The notes: generated by a model not told the origin, from the letters alone. DNA of 64,000 bases from Eledone cirrhosa (GCA_964016885.1 OZ024741.1:27610956-27674955); one strand, 5' to 3'; counted from the first letter of the stretch, positions 43,701-50,270 are shown. Numbers and translations: made by a program.

Positions 43701-46155
43701 GGTCGGGTACTCTGTATTACTGCGTGACGCCAGAAGTCACGGTCATGTGTCATTGCCTTTGAGAGGTGTAATTGGGTAAGGTCGGCTTTTATCACCTCAT
43801 CCCAGGTCATCTTGGGTCTCCCCACTCCGCGGTTTCCATCAACTTCTAGTGCTCTGCACCTTTTTATGCAGCTGTCATCCTTCATACGCATCACATGTCC
43901 ATACCAGCGCAACCGCCTCTCCTGCACACAGCATTTGATTCCTCTTATGCTCAGTCTCTCTCTCAATTCATTTATGCTTTGTCGTTCACGTATATTACTG
44001 TTACACATCCATCGGAGAATGCAGGCTTCGTTTCTCTCTAATCTACGTAAGTCTTCCACCTTCAGCGCCCAGGTCTCACTACCATGCAACATTGCTGTTC
44101 GGATACACGCATCATACAGTCTGCCTTTCATTCTGAGGGAGAAGCCTTTTGCAGCTAGCAGTGGTAGTAGTTCCCTAAACTTCTTCCATCCCGTTCTTAC
44201 CCTAGTTATTGTACTTTCTGAACACCCACCTCCGCTGCTAATTCAGTCACCTAGGTAGAAGAAGCTGTCTACTGTTTCTACAGAGCCCTCCCAGAGATTG
44301 GTGGTACTTGTTTGCTGTGGCTGTTTGCTGCATGTGAAGCCTACATTCTTAATTAAGCTTCCTGAGATCCCGCTACATCTCTTGTGTACCCATTGTTTGC
44401 ATTTGGGGCAGAGAATGGAGTTCCTACATACTGAGCAAGGCCATTTCCCTGAGGGGATCTGGGTTCTGTTTTCTCGTTTACTTACAAGGACCTTAGTCTT
44501 TGTCATGTTGACTTTGAGATCCTTTCTTTCTAGTCCCTGCTTCCAAGTTTGGAATTTATTCTCTAGTTCTACCATAGATTCAGCTATGAGTGCGGGGTCA
44601 TAAGCATACAGGAGTTCCCATGGGCATCCGGTCTTAAACTCCTCCGTTATTGCCTGCAAGACTATGATGAACAGCAGGGGGCTAAGAACAGAGCCCTGGT
44701 GGACCCCAACCTGTACGCTAAATTCCTCACTATACTCATTGCTAATCCTAACTTTGCTGACTGCTCCCCTATACATGGCTTGTACCGCTTTCACAAGCCA
44801 GTCATCTACTCCTAGTTTTCTAAGAGCCCACCAGATTACAGCACGTGGAACTCTGTCAAAGGCTTTCTCAAGGTCGACAAATGCCAATAGAGTGGCTTAC
44901 TTTTAGCTAGGTACTTTTCCTGTAATTGCCTCACAAGGAAGAGGGCATCAGTGGTGCAAACCCAAATTGGTACAAACCCAAATTGCATCTCGTCTATTTT
45001 CACCCGGTCCCTAATCAACTGTGCTATAACTCTTTCTGTTACTTTCATGACTTGGTCCATCAACTTTATACCTCTATAGTTTCCTCTATCTAGTGCATCG
45101 CCTTTACCTTTGTAGCAGTTGACAATGATGCTACTGCACCAATCTTTTGGTATGACACCTTCTAGTATTACCTGGTGCTACTGCACCAATCTTTTGGTAT
45201 GACACCTTCTAGTATTACCTATATATATAAAGTGGTCATGTAGGTGACTCGACAAAAAGCACCCAGTCCACACTGTAAATGTGGTTGGTGTTAGGAAGGG
45301 CATCCAACCTTAGAAATCAAGCCAAAATCAGTTCTGTATGAGTAAGCCGTAGTCATCTGACCTGGCTGATGATATATAACCGGCTTCCACTCAAGCATTG
45401 TCTACCAAATTCCTCCCACAAAGTATTGGTCCACCCTAGATGCCATGGAGTGGAATTGAAACCTGAAACCATGTGGTTGCAAAGTGAATTCCTTGACCAC
45501 ACTACCAAGCCTATCCCTATACATATATCATCATCATCATCATCAATTTATGTCTGTTTTCCATCTTTGCATAGAATGGAAGAGTTGTCATTGTTCAAGA
45601 TTAGAGAGGTCAGAGAGAAACCTCACCATACTCATATGTTCCATATTTGGCTTGTTTTTCTAGGGTTAGATACAATTTTTAACACCAACCACCTAACAGT
45701 ATTGGGTGCATTTGATCATAAAACCTGTACCACCACTTTACAGAGAGTACTGTATGTTATCATAGTACTAACTGTATCACTTTACAGAGTGTACTGGGTG
45801 CATTGTATCATGGCATTCTCACATTACAGAGTGTAGTAGGTGCATTTTATCATGTCATCAGCTCTCCCACTTTACAGAGTGTACTAGGTTCATTTTTATT
45901 GTAACACCAGCCCAATATATTATTTAATTTCTTTTTTTTATTTTTTTTCAGATTTACCTTATGCTAGTTCCAGTGAAGAAGAAAACTGCCCTAGCTGGAG
46001 CAACCCTGGCCAGTATCTGTTTATGTCAACTGTATGTGTGGGAATACAAGAACAGCATTGTAGCAATATTGTTCTATGTGGCTGTCGCATCATTCACAAC
46101 ATTTATTATCTGTACACGACGTCTTGAGGAGAAACAAAAACAGTACATGCTGTAG
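23332..46155 (+). CDS. SEC22A: SEC22A-like longin protein, complete six-exon gene
   Basis: Exons: 23332-23525, 26813-26976, 28193-28378, 36917-37041, 41386-41454, 45952-46155. All introns are GT...AG with matching phases, giving 313 residues (vertebrate SEC22A is about the same length). Residues 1-120 form a longin domain with [10 protein letters not shown] (13-22), [17 protein letters not shown] and [15 protein letters not shown] and [11 protein letters not shown] (about 129-159) follow and are closer to SEC22A than to SEC22C as I recall them. Four hydrophobic segments lie in exons 4, 5 and 6 (two), and I see no R-SNARE coiled coil, as in SEC22A/C and unlike SEC22B. It should act at the ER or early secretory pathway. 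The start has A at -3. Intron lengths: 3.3, 1.2, 8.5, 4.3 and 4.5 kb. Confidence 0.95.
23550..23612 (-). repeat. 48-bp repeat remnant, left of hAT insertion
   Basis: 'cacgacaaaaagcacccagt' and 'gtaaagtggtcatgtaggt' form one unit and part of another. The array continues on the far side of the hAT element at 26518. Confidence 0.85.
23605..23612 (+). repeat. 8-bp target-site duplication, left copy
   Basis: ATGTAGGT, identical to 26518-26525. Eight bases is the duplication length of hAT transposons. Confidence 0.9.
23762..25037 (-). pseudogene. hAT transposase, BED-type finger, internally deleted
   Basis: Three ORF pieces read in order. 25037-24441 has a BED-like finger ([10 protein letters not shown] then LKRHLHTNH) and [17 protein letters not shown], the start of the catalytic fold. 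24472-23975 is a middle helical part ([15 protein letters not shown]). 23950-23762 is the C-terminal hAT dimerisation region ([25 protein letters not shown]). A large part of the catalytic domain is missing between pieces one and two, with a frame change at the junction, and a stop separates pieces two and three. It is related to the SCAND3/ZBED-type domesticated genes but is not one. Confidence 0.9.
25302..25360 (-). mobile_element. Truncated SINE inside the hAT element
   Basis: Only the tail part is present: 'acttttggcacaaggccagc', 'aattacccagtg' and 'attactggtact'. Confidence 0.8.
25361..26460. other. Non-coding portion of the hAT element
   Basis: AT-rich sequence with no recognised coding segment, presumably upstream of the transposase. 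Confidence 0.45.
26518..26612 (-). repeat. 48-bp repeat remnant, right of hAT insertion
   Basis: Starts with the duplicated ATGTAGGT, then 'gacatgacaaaaagcacc' twice. It is the other half of the interrupted array. Confidence 0.85.
26813..26976 (+). CDS. SEC22A: SEC22A coding exon 2
   Basis: Acceptor cttttattctag, one completing base, 54 codons, one leftover base (G), donor GTAAGT. It encodes the second half of the longin domain, including [12 protein letters not shown]. Confidence 0.94.
27245..27680 (+). mobile_element. LINE 3' end with 48-bp array (intermediate type)
   Basis: Four to five units of 'gataaaatgcacctagtac' + 'actctttaaagtggtagtgctggtgtcat', then 'gttgactttaggaagg' and 'acatccaaacgtagaaa', a decayed 3' end. 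The unit shares 'ggtagtgctgg' with the giant array and 'tcatgataaaatgcacc' with the canonical 48-mer, linking the two. Confidence 0.85.
27690..28160 (-). mobile_element. piggyBac-like MITE interrupted by a SINE
   Basis: The body ('ccagccagaattctctcacc', 'caatattatgtga', 'taaagcctttaccatgaaaa') matches the MITE at 36086-36283. The right end, 'aatgtaaatgctaaggg', is split by the SINE at 27888-28138. The left end is eroded. Confidence 0.75.
27888..28138 (+). mobile_element. tRNA-derived SINE, second family, with perfect TSD
   Basis: A-box-like 'tagtggttagagcattggg', B-box-like 'ggttgtgagttcaattct', body 'cttgagcaagacactttat' and a (CA)n end. It is flanked by the 12-bp duplication AATGTAAATGCT (27876-27887 and 28139-28150). 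It resembles the octopus OR-type SINEs. Confidence 0.9.
28193..28378 (+). CDS. SEC22A: SEC22A coding exon 3
   Basis: Acceptor tattgtctccag, two completing bases (Asp120), 61 codons, one leftover G, donor GTAAGC. It contains YNNPRSL and [12 protein letters not shown] mariner-like MITE starts about 25 bp after the donor. Confidence 0.94.
28402..28532. mobile_element. mariner-like MITE
   Basis: Inverted ends AGAGTGGTGCAAAACTCATG and, in reverse complement, CAGCGTGGTGCAAAAGTCGC, flanked by TA. It is about 130 bp long and lies just inside intron 3 of SEC22A. Confidence 0.75.
28675..29095 (+). mobile_element. Two SINE copies in tandem
   Basis: Two head-to-tail copies both begin 'ttattagttggataagagca' and carry 'ggtagagc', 'gagttac' and 'aaataaagtaccagtaa'. 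The repeated flank suggests duplication of the copy with its neighbour sequence rather than two insertions. Confidence 0.8.
29110..29525. other. Unassigned intronic stretch
   Basis: SEC22A intron 3 sequence; AT-rich, no recognised element. Confidence 0.4.
29530..29700 (-). mobile_element. LINE 3' end fragment
   Basis: 'catcaccatttaacgcc', 'cagctggatgcccttccta' and 'caccaaccatgtttgcagta' in order. Confidence 0.75.
29840..30090. other. Unassigned segment with internal repeat
   Basis: 'cgaaaggcggagggggaact' and 'gcaaaaggcggagggggtat' form a short direct repeat about 85 bp apart in otherwise unfamiliar, less AT-rich sequence. No function recognised. Confidence 0.4.
30397..30462. repeat. (AT)n microsatellite
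   Basis: TA dinucleotides with one interruption (ataaatat). Confidence 0.9.
30655..31843 (-). mobile_element. 5'-truncated LINE (A subfamily), finger to 3' tail
   Basis: Minus strand. It encodes [13 protein letters not shown], the finger [18 protein letters not shown] (31517-31783), then after a frame change [36 protein letters not shown] and [20 protein letters not shown] (30930-31388). The 3' UTR has two 48-bp units and a (GAT)n tail. It abuts the next LINE copy at its truncated 5' end. Confidence 0.92.
30930..31388 (-). pseudogene. LINE RT C-terminal fragment
   Basis: A 152-residue frame covering the RT C terminus: [45 protein letters not shown] and [10 protein letters not shown]. It is separated from the finger-coding piece by a frame change near 31450. 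Nearly the same protein is encoded at 43682-44131, so the two copies share a recent source. Confidence 0.9.
31852..34680 (-). mobile_element. Longest LINE copy (B subfamily), endonuclease remnant to (GAT)n tail
   Basis: Minus strand. From the 5' side: an endonuclease C-terminal remnant ([20 protein letters not shown], near 34650-34590), a frame change, then the long RT frame, a 3' UTR with 'ggttggtgttaggaagggc', and a tail of about eight GAT units. The 5' truncation lies at a (TA)n tract (34679-34730). Confidence 0.93.
32272..34347 (-). CDS. Non-LTR retrotransposon reverse transcriptase with embedded Cys/His finger
   Basis: 691 residues from the first Met; the open frame extends about 60 residues further upstream ([16 protein letters not shown]...). 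RT blocks: [50 protein letters not shown] (catalytic Asp), [17 protein letters not shown] and [13 protein letters not shown] (catalytic YADD). After TKVLV lies a C4HC3-like finger, [25 protein letters not shown], then CGRC. The C terminus has [17 protein letters not shown] and VGRPRKT. The final stretch after RKT is shifted relative to related copies (GRPRKTWDEL at 54.1 kb), so a small deletion altered the end. The clade is not certain (RTE-like). Confidence 0.92.
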   Translation of the reverse strand: MAADEVCGWSRPVGRRRVTWWWNSKVEEPIKAKKQAWKVWRDGRSREDYQVARREARRQVYFARREAEERKFKHVLQREDQKREVFRIARQCVKENNDIVGEKCVLNDDGVLAITDADKKVAWKCHYERLLNEENKWEKDSLPHIYPIEGPAVLVKGSIISKAIKDMKTGKAAGPSEIVAEMLKASGTVGHTMVTRTVNQVIQNGVVPKDWHSSIIINCYKGKGDALDSSNYRGIKLIDQVMKVTEKVIAQLIRERIDLDEMQFGFVSGKSTTDALFIVRQLQEKYLAKSKPLYLAFVDLEKAFDRVPRSIIWWALRKLGVDEWLVRAIQAMYKETVSKVRINNEYSEEFSVKVGVHQGSVLSPLLFIIALQAITVEFKTGCPWELLYADDLTLIAESMAELEKKFQTWKHGLESKGLKINLAKTKVLVCRKENKAPVPSGKWPCSVCRKGVGRNSILCPKCKVWVHKRCSGIIGKLTKNIDFTCGRCSGAISSSKCPQNTSSFNCAEDSIEIVDSFRYLGDKISSGGGCSESTVARVRTGWKKFRELIPLLAAKGFSLKMKGRLYDACIRTSMLHGSETWALCAEDIRRLERNEACMLRWMCNSNIRERQSINELREKLEIRGIRCCLLERRLRWYGHVMRMKDDSCIKKCRAIKIDGSHGVGRPRKTPTSHTYTSPRQCHWTETFGGTQ
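34745..34870 (-). mobile_element. SINE tail fragment
   Basis: 'agaccgtagactgtggccat' and 'gcggggcaccaccctaaagg' match a common cephalopod SINE 3' portion in minus orientation. Confidence 0.55.
34965..35130 (+). mobile_element. Diverged SINE
   Basis: 'ggcagaatcattaaa', B-box 'aagttcaaaccccacc', 'ttgcctttcatctttt' and 'aagtaccagttcagtactgg' in order. Confidence 0.7.
35280..35425 (+). mobile_element. Diverged SINE
   Basis: 'tttggcagaattgtttgacg', 'tttgtctttcatccttct' and 'taaagtaccaatgctatac' in order. Confidence 0.65.
35425..35808 (+). mobile_element. LINE RT C-terminal relic with tail
   Basis: A decayed counterpart of [32 protein letters not shown] and LRWYG is visible across frames. It ends 'acccatgcaagcgtggaaaa' and 'tgatgatgatg'. 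Confidence 0.75.
36086..36283. mobile_element. piggyBac-like MITE
   Basis: Begins CCCTTTAACATTTAC after TTAA and ends AAATGCTAAAGGG before TTGA (a near-TTAA). About 198 bp; homologous to 55319-55519 and 27690-28160. Confidence 0.8.
36300..36740 (-). repeat. 48-bp array, canonical type, 9 copies
   Basis: Units of 'gtcatgacaaaaagcaccca' + 'gtacacactgtaaagtggtcgtgtaggt', highly uniform. It lies 180 bp before SEC22A exon 4, without the rest of the LINE end. Confidence 0.93.
36917..37041 (+). CDS. SEC22A: SEC22A coding exon 4
   Basis: Acceptor tatattttcag, two completing bases (Ala182), 41 codons ending in phase 0, donor GTAAGT. It encodes the first hydrophobic segment ([18 protein letters not shown]). 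Confidence 0.93.
37150..37310. repeat. Tandem repeat near exon 4, about 36 bp x 5
   Basis: Repeats of 'attaagccataggacctta' + 'cctcttgtca' or 'ccatacattgtca'. Confidence 0.85.
37315..38580 (-). mobile_element. Old LINE copy, decayed
   Basis: Antisense traces of the same LINE: the region near 38240-38430 reads [20 protein letters not shown], and the block EFKTGCPWE sits where the YADD region begins. Many stops. The 3' tail is weakly preserved. Confidence 0.8.
38788..38990 (-). mobile_element. tRNA-derived SINE, full length
   Basis: Complete minus-strand copy (acttttggcacaaggccagc ... accctctaccaatactgcca). It is bordered by 'taatagtaataat' on both sides, a likely target-site duplication. Confidence 0.9.
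39285..40835. repeat. 37-bp minisatellite (subtype 1), about 42 copies
   Basis: Unit 'gatacacacagggatacag' + 'tgtacctattgtaaacca'; 35-bp variants lack one CA. An inverted junction (gtaaacctggtttacaatag) sits near 40690-40720. Confidence 0.93.
40836..41345. repeat. 37-bp minisatellite (subtype 2), about 13 copies
   Basis: Unit 'gaataagttgtacctattc' + 'taaactaaatacacacca'. Its register and the 'tgtacctatt.taaac' core match subtype 1, so both derive from one ancestral unit. It ends about 40 bp before SEC22A exon 5. Confidence 0.92.
41386..41454 (+). CDS. SEC22A: SEC22A coding exon 5
   Basis: Acceptor tatcactctag, 23 codons in phase 0 at both ends, donor GTAAGT. It encodes [20 protein letters not shown], part of the second hydrophobic segment. 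Minisatellites end about 45 bp before it and begin about 12 bp after it. Confidence 0.93.
41466..42112. repeat. 29-bp minisatellite, about 22 near-identical copies
   Basis: Unit 'tacctttattctttattgat' + 'ttcatagac'. Most units are identical, and differences gather at the right end. It begins about 12 bp after the exon 5 donor. Confidence 0.96.
42120..42190 (-). mobile_element. SINE tail fragment
   Basis: 'tttgactgtggtcatgctag' and 'aacacattaccttcaaaggt' match the fragment at 34.75 kb. Confidence 0.45.
42195..42560 (+). mobile_element. tRNA-derived SINE, second family
   Basis: 'gtggcctagtggttagggtg' (A box), 'gggtttgattcctgg' (B box) and 'cttgagcaaaacacttcatt'. The 3' part after 42380 is longer than in the 27.9 kb copy and may belong to a variant. 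Confidence 0.75.
42745..43350 (+). mobile_element. LINE RT C-terminal relic with tail
   Basis: Shows [14 protein letters not shown] and DELREN-like traces across frames; ends 'caacccatgcaagtattg' and 'aaaatgttgatgatata'. Confidence 0.75.
43682..44131 (-). pseudogene. LINE RT C-terminal fragment, twin of 30930-31388
   Basis: Same protein as the 31-kb copy with few differences (ACILRW versus [14 protein letters not shown] versus KCCVQKRR), including [11 protein letters not shown] and [10 protein letters not shown]. Confidence 0.9.
44243..44887 (-). pseudogene. LINE RT palm region with damaged active site
   Basis: Reads [30 protein letters not shown] and [13 protein letters not shown] where YADD is expected, so a catalytic Asp is lost. 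The finger is also shortened ([14 protein letters not shown]), missing the KGVG segment. Frames break on both sides. Confidence 0.9.
45229..45368 (+). mobile_element. LINE 3' end fragment, plus orientation
   Basis: 'gtaggtgactcgacaaaaag' then 'ggttggtgttaggaagggca' and 'cctggctgatgata'. Confidence 0.75.
45370..45515 (-). mobile_element. tRNA-derived SINE, third family
   Basis: On the minus strand, 'gcttggtagtgtggtcaagg' (A-box side) and 'aggtttcaattccactcca' (B box) precede 'tagggtggaccaatactttg'. It resembles octopus OR2-type SINEs. Confidence 0.65.
45528..45925 (-). mobile_element. LINE 3' end with diverged 48-bp units
   Basis: (ATC)n, a decayed terminus, 'aacaccaaccacctaacagt', then four units around 'actttacagagtgtactggg' + 'tgcattttatcat'. 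These units are intermediate between the canonical 48-mer and the giant array. It ends 25 bp before the acceptor of SEC22A exon 6. Confidence 0.8.
45952..46155 (+). CDS. SEC22A: SEC22A coding exon 6 with stop
   Basis: Acceptor after a long T run (ttttttttcag), 67 codons and TAG. It encodes [11 protein letters not shown], the hydrophobic [17 protein letters not shown], and [18 protein letters not shown], then a charged tail ([12 protein letters not shown]). Confidence 0.94.
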   Translation: MYLMLVPVKKKTALAGATLASICLCQLYVWEYKNSIVAILFYVAVASFTTFIICTRRLEEKQKQYML

Positions 46156-46793
46156 CCAGTGTCAAGCCTTGATGTGTAGATTGTACACATTGCACATATG
46201 TGTGTGTATATACACACTCACACACAAATATATATGTGTATGTATATACATGTATGTATGTATGTATATATATATATTCCATTCTCTACTTGTCAGTTCA
46301 TCACTCATTATACATGCAGTCAGCTTTGTACCAAAGATAAAATCAAAGACCCTATCTTCTAACTGAGACTCACTCTTAGTGAAAGACACTGTCTGCTGTT
46401 GTCGCTGTCCTTTAGTGATATGCCAATATAATACTCCAAAAACATCCACCTTCAGTCATAATTCAGTGCCTATATTAATATAATAATCATATTATCATTA
46501 GTATATATACATATAAATGTGCATATGCAGCAGGTTCCAGTGGTGTAAATGACACCTGTCGACCAAACCAAATTCATTACCTGGTTTTAAGTTACCTGTT
46601 GGAACTGCTGCTGATTTCCCTACATTACCTCTTCTCTTACTCCTTCCCCTAACTTGTCTTCGATTTATCCAGAGGTGCACTGGCTATATAGATATTAGGG
46701 CAGTGCTCATTGGACTACTGGGATTAGTAAGAAAAAAAGCCCTACTGAAAAAATGTCACAAAACTGAAGTCATAATCGCTGCACAAAGAATGT

Positions 46794-46799
46794 AATAAA
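46794..46799 (+). terminator. Candidate polyadenylation signal of SEC22A
   Basis: AATAAA about 640 bp after the stop codon; it is not proven to be used. Confidence 0.35.
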
Positions 46800-47000
46800 A
46801 TGGAACACACCTTAGCTGAGCAATGGAACGACACATCTGGCCCTCAGCCCTCACCTGTCAGCAAGTCAGTGTTACCCTAGCTAACCAATGAAACTACACT
46901 TTTAGCTATAAGCAGTTTGCTAGTCTGTGCTATCTTAGCTGAACAGTGAAAACATGTCTCTGAACCTCAGCAGTCAGATCCAGTCCACTTGCTTTCTATG
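46800..47000. repeat. Diverged tandem repeat, about 60-65 bp x 3
   Basis: Three segments start 'cttagctgagcaatgga', 'cctagctaaccaatgaa' and 'cttagctgaacagtgaa'. Confidence 0.5.
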
Positions 47001-47102
47001 AAACAATACCATAATATATTCTGTCATATTCAACAACTGAATTTGAAAACTGGTTTTTGATTTTATTTCATTTCAGAAATGCTTTACTTGACTTGCATAT
47101 AT

Positions 47103-47270
47103 ATCATCATCATCATCATCATCTTCGTTTAACGTCCATTTTCCACGCTAGCATGGGTTAGACAGGAGTTGACCCACTTGAGGCAAGGTTGGTCGGGTGA
47201 CCATGTCTCGCTCATATAGGACTATCTGGCAGGTTTTCTACGGCTGGATGCTCTTCCTAACACCAACCAC

Positions 47271-47310
<40 letters not shown>
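47103..47310 (-). mobile_element. LINE 3' end (B subfamily) and (TA)n
   Basis: (CAT)n, 'gtttaacgtccattttccac', 'gacaggagttgacccacttg' and 'caccaaccacatt', ending at a TA microsatellite (47275-47310). Confidence 0.85.
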
Positions 47311-47325
<15 letters not shown>

Positions 47326-47486
47326 AAAGCTTAGAAACAGTGCTTGCAATGAGTATTCAATACCATAGTAGAGATTAATGTATCTACACAGTGCTTTCCT
47401 TAAAGTATGGAGTACAAAGTTGAATAATGGTTTTACAAATCTTCACTTATAACATCTATATACACACACACACACACACACGCACA

Positions 47487-47635
47487 CTCCATTATAACGA
47501 AATCCACGGGGTATAAAAAATTTGTTGTAACGAAAAATTCTTTATGAAACAAATCGAGCGTTTGTTTGTTATTTCCTTGAGAATTGAAAAAAATTTCCTT
47601 ACACTGAAGAATTCGTTATAACGTAATTTTACCTA
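47487..47635. mobile_element. pogo/Tigger-like MITE
   Basis: Ends 'tccattataacgaaatcca' and 'gaattcgttataacgtaat' are inverted, with internal 'gttgtaacgaaaaattc'. About 150 bp, no coding capacity. Confidence 0.55.
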
Positions 47636-47639
47636 TATA

Positions 47640-48200
47640 TATATAACCATCCTTTCACCTCTTAAAAATTTTTGTGTGAGACACGTTGGCTGAGAGCTTT
47701 TGATGGGAACGAAAAGAGTGGTTTTCTATTCTCCCGCCACCACGTAAAATTTGTAAATCGGTAGCTAGTTGAGAGACAGAGTTGTATCGGGTTCCAGTTG
47801 CTAATCACTTTACCGTGTCGGATGTCACAAACAGTCATGACCGGCATACGCTGGTGTTTAGATTCTGTCGATCGATTGGTTATTGATTAGGCGATACCCG
47901 CTGATGAAGCCGCATAAGCCGATTGTGCGTTGTTGCATAATATATGCAGACGGATGGTGCAGTACACCTTACTGCTGCTTTGGGTGCGGCCGAAACTCGA
48001 GTCCGGGAACTATTGTAGGCACCCGTTTTACGTGTGTTGTATTGAAGCGAATAACTGTGTATACTCTGGGAATGTATCTTACATTGCCTATTGAATGCGC
48101 TGAGATACAACCGGTCCTGGCATTGATAAATATGCTAGGTCCATCAACTCCTTATATATATATAATACAGAGAGTCGGAGTGCTTTCCTTGAAGAAGTGA
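47640..48200 (+). other. Possible ribozyme-bearing retroelement around 47.9 kb
   Basis: The region is less AT-rich than its surroundings, lies between a MITE and an (AT) stretch, and contains the hammerhead. Possible termini are not visible, so its limits are guessed. Its flank does not resemble that of the other two hammerhead candidates. Confidence 0.4.
47891..48014 (+). ncRNA. Hammerhead ribozyme candidate with long stem II
   Basis: Stem I CCCG (47897-47900) pairs CGGG (48004-48007), extended by GCGATA with TATTGT across an AAC bulge. Core CTGATGA (47901-47907). Stem II GCCGCA (47909-47914) pairs TGCGGC (47985-47990), enclosing 70 nt with its own hairpin TGCAT/ATGCA. GAAA at 47992-47995. 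Minimal stem III: A-C and G-T around TCGA. Cleavage site GTC, after C48003. The A47908/C47991 mismatch replaces the usual G-C at the base of stem II. This minimal stem III is known from Penelope-like and retrozyme hammerheads. Confidence 0.75.
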
Positions 48201-48365
48201 GTGAATTACTTCTCTTTCTCAGCCTCTTTTGAACGACACGGAATTACTACTACCTTCATTGTGACAGCAAATACACTGAAGAGAGCTGGTGGATTCCAGC
48301 ATGATGTATACCAGAGGAAATGATCCTTTGCTGGTTGTAGTTGTTACACCTGGCTGAAGATATAT

Positions 48366-48597
48366 ATAATATACATCATCCTCATCGTGTTTACATCCGT
48401 TTCTCCAAGTTTGCATGGGTCATCATTTCATTTTTCATTTCATTTTACGTCTGCTTTTTCCCTGCTTGCAAGGGTGGGATGGGGAACTGATTCTGGCTTG
48501 ATTTCTACAGCTGGATGCCCTTCCTAACACCAACTCATTTACAGTGAGTGCTGGGTGCTTTTTTGCTGTGGCACCTCCACGACCACTTTGCAGTGGA
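48366..48597 (-). mobile_element. Composite LINE 3' ends
   Basis: Two decayed termini in tandem ('catcctcatcgtgtttacat' and 'catttcattttacgtctgc'), then 'acagctggatgcccttccta' and one 48-bp unit. Confidence 0.7.
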
Positions 48598-48756
48598 ATG
48601 ACAGGGACACCAGTCCTATCATCTCATTTTTACAGCTGAGTAAATTGGAACAATGTGAAATAAAGGAAACAACACATCAGCCGGTCTGAGAATTAAACTC
48701 ACAACCTTTCGATTGCAAGGCCAATGCTCTAACCACTAAGCCATGTGCCTCCATAT
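48598..48756 (-). mobile_element. tRNA-derived SINE, second family
   Basis: Minus-strand copy: 'acaacctttcgattgcaagg' and 'ccaatgctctaaccactaag' are the complements of the B- and A-box regions. Confidence 0.82.
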
Positions 48757-48804
48757 ATATACTATAAATATATTATATATACATAATATATATATATAAT
48801 GTGT

Positions 48805-49385
48805 GTGTATTGAACAATGAAAATAAAGCAAAAGTCAAAGATAGGTTCTTAATTAGTTCATTGTTTTACAATCGTTTCAGAGGGTTGATTGATCATGGCA
48901 GGCATCTACCATACTCTGAACGCCTTGCTTCCCTGGGCATGGATACATTGAAGCTCCGACGCCTGGCAACTGACTTGGTAAACACCCACAAAATTGTTAA
49001 CCATCTTGCCAACAACAACCCTGAGTACCTTTTTGATTTCCATGTGTCTAACACACGTGGGCATGCCCACAAAGTCAGAAAACAGCACAGCTCCCATGAC
49101 TTTCGGAAACATTTTTTCACGCTCAGAGTTGCTGAAGCATGGAACAAGCTACCTGCATCACTTGTTAGCTGTCGAGACACTGCATCCTTTAAGGCCTCCA
49201 TGCTTCCCAAGATTCGCCAACACTACACCTAATGTTCCCCCTCCATACACATACACACATCTATATCATGACTCAAACACTATTCACTTCCGTGACATTT
49301 ATGTATTATTCTATGTACTATACATGCACCTTTGACGAGTTGTAGTGCACCTGAGCACTTTACACAATAATTTCATTATTATTAG
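48805..49385 (+). mobile_element. CR1-like LINE 3' fragment with ATT tail
   Basis: The frame 48801-49232 encodes the C terminus of a CR1/jockey-type RT: YSERLASLGMDTLKLRR, NTRGHAHKVRK, FFTLRVAEAWNKLPASLV and FKASMLPK. It ends at 'gcactttacacaataatttc' followed by (ATT)n. It is 5'-truncated but the frame is intact. Confidence 0.88.
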
Positions 49386-49439
49386 ATCGATATATTGACT
49401 AATAGATAGAGGTCATGTCTAGAATATTGTGACTAAAAA

Positions 49440-49550
49440 TAGATGGAGATATAACCACTATCTACCATGATCAATCAACCCTCTGAAACGATTGTAAAAC
49501 AATGATCTAATTAAGAACCTATCTTTTGTTTTATTTTCATTGTTCAATTC
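49440..49550 (-). repeat. Inverted copy of the 5' end of the CR1-like fragment
   Basis: 'atgatcaatcaaccctctga', 'aacgattgtaaaacaatga' and 'attaagaacctatcttt' are the reverse complement of 48814-48900. Confidence 0.9.
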
Positions 49551-49594
49551 TCACACATTATATATATATTATATATATATATGTATATGAGCGA

Positions 49595-49685
49595 GACTCG
49601 GTCACCTGATCAATCTTGCCTCAAGTGGGACAATTCCTGTTTAACCCATGCTAGCATGGAAGATAGACGTTAAACGATGATTGAT
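49595..49685 (+). mobile_element. LINE 3' tail, plus orientation
   Basis: 'aacccatgctagcatggaag' then 'atagacgttaaacgatga'. Confidence 0.8.
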
Positions 49686-49894
49686 ATATATATATATATA
49701 TATATAAATAAATGACTGTGGGTTGATTTAAATCTTCAATGGAACCTTATGCGATGAGAGACTACGACAAAAACTATCACTCCTCTGCCTAATCTTGTTG
49801 AAACCAGATGGTTTCAAGACTGTAATGAGTTCTAACAACATTATCGACTCTACCATAAACAGGTGGATACCAGTGCACACATACATATATATAT

Positions 49895-50270
49895 ATACCA
49901 TCGACATCATCATCATCGCCGTTTAACGCCCTTCCTAATGCCAACCTCATTTACAGTGAGCACTGGGTGCTTTTTGTTGTGACACCTATACGACCACTTT
50001 ACAGTGTGGACTGAACGCTTTACTGGATGTATACTTTAGCCTGTCCTCATGGGTGGGGTGGGGTGATACATACTATATATACGCTTGTTGTGTGCCTGTG
50101 GGAAGTCGGGTTTTCTGTATTACTATATAACGCCAGAGATCTTGGTCTTATGTCATTGCCTTTGAGAGGTGCAATTGGGCATGGTCAGCTTTTTTCACCT
50201 TGTCCCAAGTCTTCCTAGGTCTCCCCACTCCACGGCTTCCATCAATTTTGAGCACTCTGCACCTATATAT
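49895..50270 (-). mobile_element. LINE 3' end with RT C-terminal stub
   Basis: (CAT)n, 'gtttaacgcccttcctaatg' (an internal deletion joins terminus and middle), two 48-bp units, then the antisense of GRPRKTW (cttcctaggtctccccactc). Confidence 0.82.

Larger units (their letters stand above)
43375..45225 (-). mobile_element. 5'-truncated LINE (A subfamily)
   Basis: Minus strand, nearly the same as 30655-31843 over the shared part but longer at the 5' end (RT from near [14 protein letters not shown]). RT frame 44243-44887, C-terminal frame 43682-44131. The 3' end has two 48-bp units and a (CAT)n tail. At the 5' end a stretch of about 48 bp is duplicated in tandem (45132-45225). Confidence 0.92.
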
